Below are positions 62,865 to 64,000 of a DNA stretch of 64,000 nucleotides, piece by piece. The notes below the pieces were generated by a model that worked only from the letters and a program-made list of their open reading frames with translations, was not told the origin of the DNA and made no database searches. The position numbers were made by a program, and so were the translations under genes. Source of the stretch: Aldehydirespirator sp963662645 (GTDB lineage Bacteria > Actinomycetota > Acidimicrobiia > Acidimicrobiales > Aldehydirespiratoraceae); the NCBI GenBank assembly GCA_963662645.2, contig OY759762.1, forward strand, positions 1,240,001-1,304,000, in the 5' to 3' direction. Within the stretch, counting starts at the first letter, position 1. Every line of letters begins with the position of its first letter.

Positions 62865-63970
62865 GGGGAGACTACGACGACGGCGGCCCTCTGGAAGTCC
62901 TTCACATCGGTGTAGCCGCACTTGGCCATGGAGGTCCGCAGCCCGCCCATCATGTTGGTGGTGCCATCGGGGCCGCGGGCGGGGCCGTGGAGGATCTCTG
63001 CGAGCGTGCCCCGCGGCTCCACATCCGTGATGCGTCCCCGGGGCAGCGTCGGATGGCCCGTCGAGAGATCCCAGTGCCGGCCCGGACACGGAGAGTCGGA
63101 CGCGGACGCCAGCGGAAGGCCGACCATGGCCGCGTCGGCGCCGCACACGATCGCCTTGGCGATGTCTCCCGCGGTGCGCATCGTGCCGTCGGCGATCACA
63201 TGGCAGTACACGCCGGTCTCGTCGAGATGGCGCATTCGGGCGGCGCGAGCATCGGCGATGGCCGTGGCCTGGGAAGCGTCGAGACCCAGCACATGGCGGG
63301 TGGTGCCCACATGCCCCGAGCCTGCTCCGACCAGCACTCCGGCCGCGCCGGTGCGCATCAAGTGCAGGGCGGCCTGGTAGCTCACACAGCCCCCGACGAT
63401 CACCGGCGTCTGCATGCGCCGGATAAACGTCTTCAGATTGAGCGGGTCGCCCGCCGATGAGACGTGCTCGGCCGAGACGATCGTGCCCGAGATGACGAGC
63501 AGATTGATGTCAGCCGCGATGGCGTGAGGGGCGAGCTCCTCGGCCCGCTGGGGCCTGACCCGGCCGGCCGTTCGCACCCCGGCGGCCGCGATCTCCGAGA
63601 TGCGGGCGGCCACCAGCTCGGGCTGGACAGGCCGGGCGTACAGCTCCCGCAGGCGGGCTCTGGCCGCATCGAGCGGCGCGGCGGCCAACTCGGCCAGGTC
63701 GGGCTCGGGGTCCTGGCAACGGGTCCAGATGCCCTCCAGGTCGAGCACGCCGACTCCCCCGAGCTCTCCCATCCGCGCCGCGGTGGCCGGGCTGGTCACG
63801 CTGTCGGTCGCGGCGGCCAGCACCGGGATGTCGAAGCGGTAGGCGTCGATCTGCCAGGAGATGTCCACATCCTCGAGATCGCGGGTACGTCTGCTGGGGA
63901 TGATGGCGATCTCGTCGAGCCGGTAGGCGCGCCGCCCGGACTTGCCCAGCCCTATCTCGATTTCAGCCAT
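62861..63970 (-). CDS. guaB3: GuaB3 family IMP dehydrogenase-related protein
   Basis: 369 residues. Starts with MAEIEIGLGKSGRRAYRLDEIAIIPSRRTR, characteristic of GuaB3, and lacks CBS domains as usual. Barrel blocks INLLVISGTIVSAEHV, VIVGGCVSYQAALHL, CHVIADGTMRTAGDIAKAIVCGADAAMVG and the flap region GLRTSMAKCGYTDVKDFQ are present. The catalytic loop reads GSGHVGTTR: G222 stands where IMP dehydrogenases have the nucleophilic cysteine (CTTR or CTSR). It may be catalytically changed. Coupled to guaA. Confidence 0.9.
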   Translation of the reverse strand: MAEIEIGLGKSGRRAYRLDEIAIIPSRRTRDLEDVDISWQIDAYRFDIPVLAAATDSVTSPATAARMGELGGVGVLDLEGIWTRCQDPEPDLAELAAAPLDAARARLRELYARPVQPELVAARISEIAAAGVRTAGRVRPQRAEELAPHAIAADINLLVISGTIVSAEHVSSAGDPLNLKTFIRRMQTPVIVGGCVSYQAALHLMRTGAAGVLVGAGSGHVGTTRHVLGLDASQATAIADARAARMRHLDETGVYCHVIADGTMRTAGDIAKAIVCGADAAMVGLPLASASDSPCPGRHWDLSTGHPTLPRGRITDVEPRGTLAEILHGPARGPDGTTNMMGGLRTSMAKCGYTDVKDFQRAAVVVVSP

Positions 63971-64000
63971 CGGGGCTCCCCTGGCGCTGCGACCCTTGCA

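Overview
The window is high-GC DNA with densely packed genes, many GTG starts and many stop/start overlaps of the ATGA, GTGA or TGATG kind. The gene content (several cytochrome P450s, luciferase-type F420/flavin oxidoreductases, a GPP34 protein, GuaB3, class I NrdAB, acetoacetate-decarboxylase-like and acyl-CoA enzymes) suggests an actinobacterium, perhaps of the class Acidimicrobiia. That placement is inference; there is no rRNA gene, and I saw no tRNA gene.

Layout. 1-2127: end of nrdA, nrdB, GPP34 gene. 2198-2832: HigB-type toxin with an antitoxin that lacks its DNA-binding domain. 2972-7876: hpaE and hpaG of the homoprotocatechuate meta-cleavage route, an orphan livF, a MarR regulator with a palindromic operator, and an SDR. 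8015-12993: defence island with an adenine methyltransferase, a XamI-type endonuclease, a third gene broken by one in-frame stop, and a DUF4143 ATPase. 13288-30928: catabolic region with an ADC-like enzyme, three P450s, extradiol dioxygenase hpaD, isomerase hpaF, a Rieske oxygenase, two glutamine-synthetase-like ligases, two glutamine-amidotransferase-like hydrolases and a molybdopterin oxidoreductase. 31133-35158: luciferase-like monooxygenase, TauD-type dioxygenase, homocysteine methyltransferase, TetR regulator. 35427-36131: an alpha/beta hydrolase. 36217-50471: one apparent 12-gene operon running from a sugar-type ABC importer through a CoA ligase, hydrolases, amidase and crotonase to a three-subunit molybdenum hydroxylase. 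50496-63970: core genes (purH, sucCD, alaX, pcrA, cystathionine synthase/lyase pair, guaA, guaB3) plus a second VapBC.

How the parts may work together. HpaD, HpaE, HpaF and HpaG are the ring-cleavage steps of 3,4-dihydroxyphenylacetate breakdown. They sit beside ligase/hydrolase pairs like those used to gamma-glutamylate and later release amines (as in the Puu and aniline Tdn/Atd routes) and beside oxygenases. An aromatic amine funnelled to homoprotocatechuate through a gamma-glutamyl intermediate is a reasonable but untested reading.

The most unusual observation is structural. Gene junctions are duplicated again and again. An 85-bp copy of the hpaD/amidotransferase junction flanks a 7.3-kb module. 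An 83-bp array between hpaG and hpaE forms a chain of overlapping minicistrons. Duplicated translation starts give minicistrons in front of tauD-like, an alpha/beta hydrolase gene and sucD. Duplicated 3' ends occur at hpaF and at an SDR gene.
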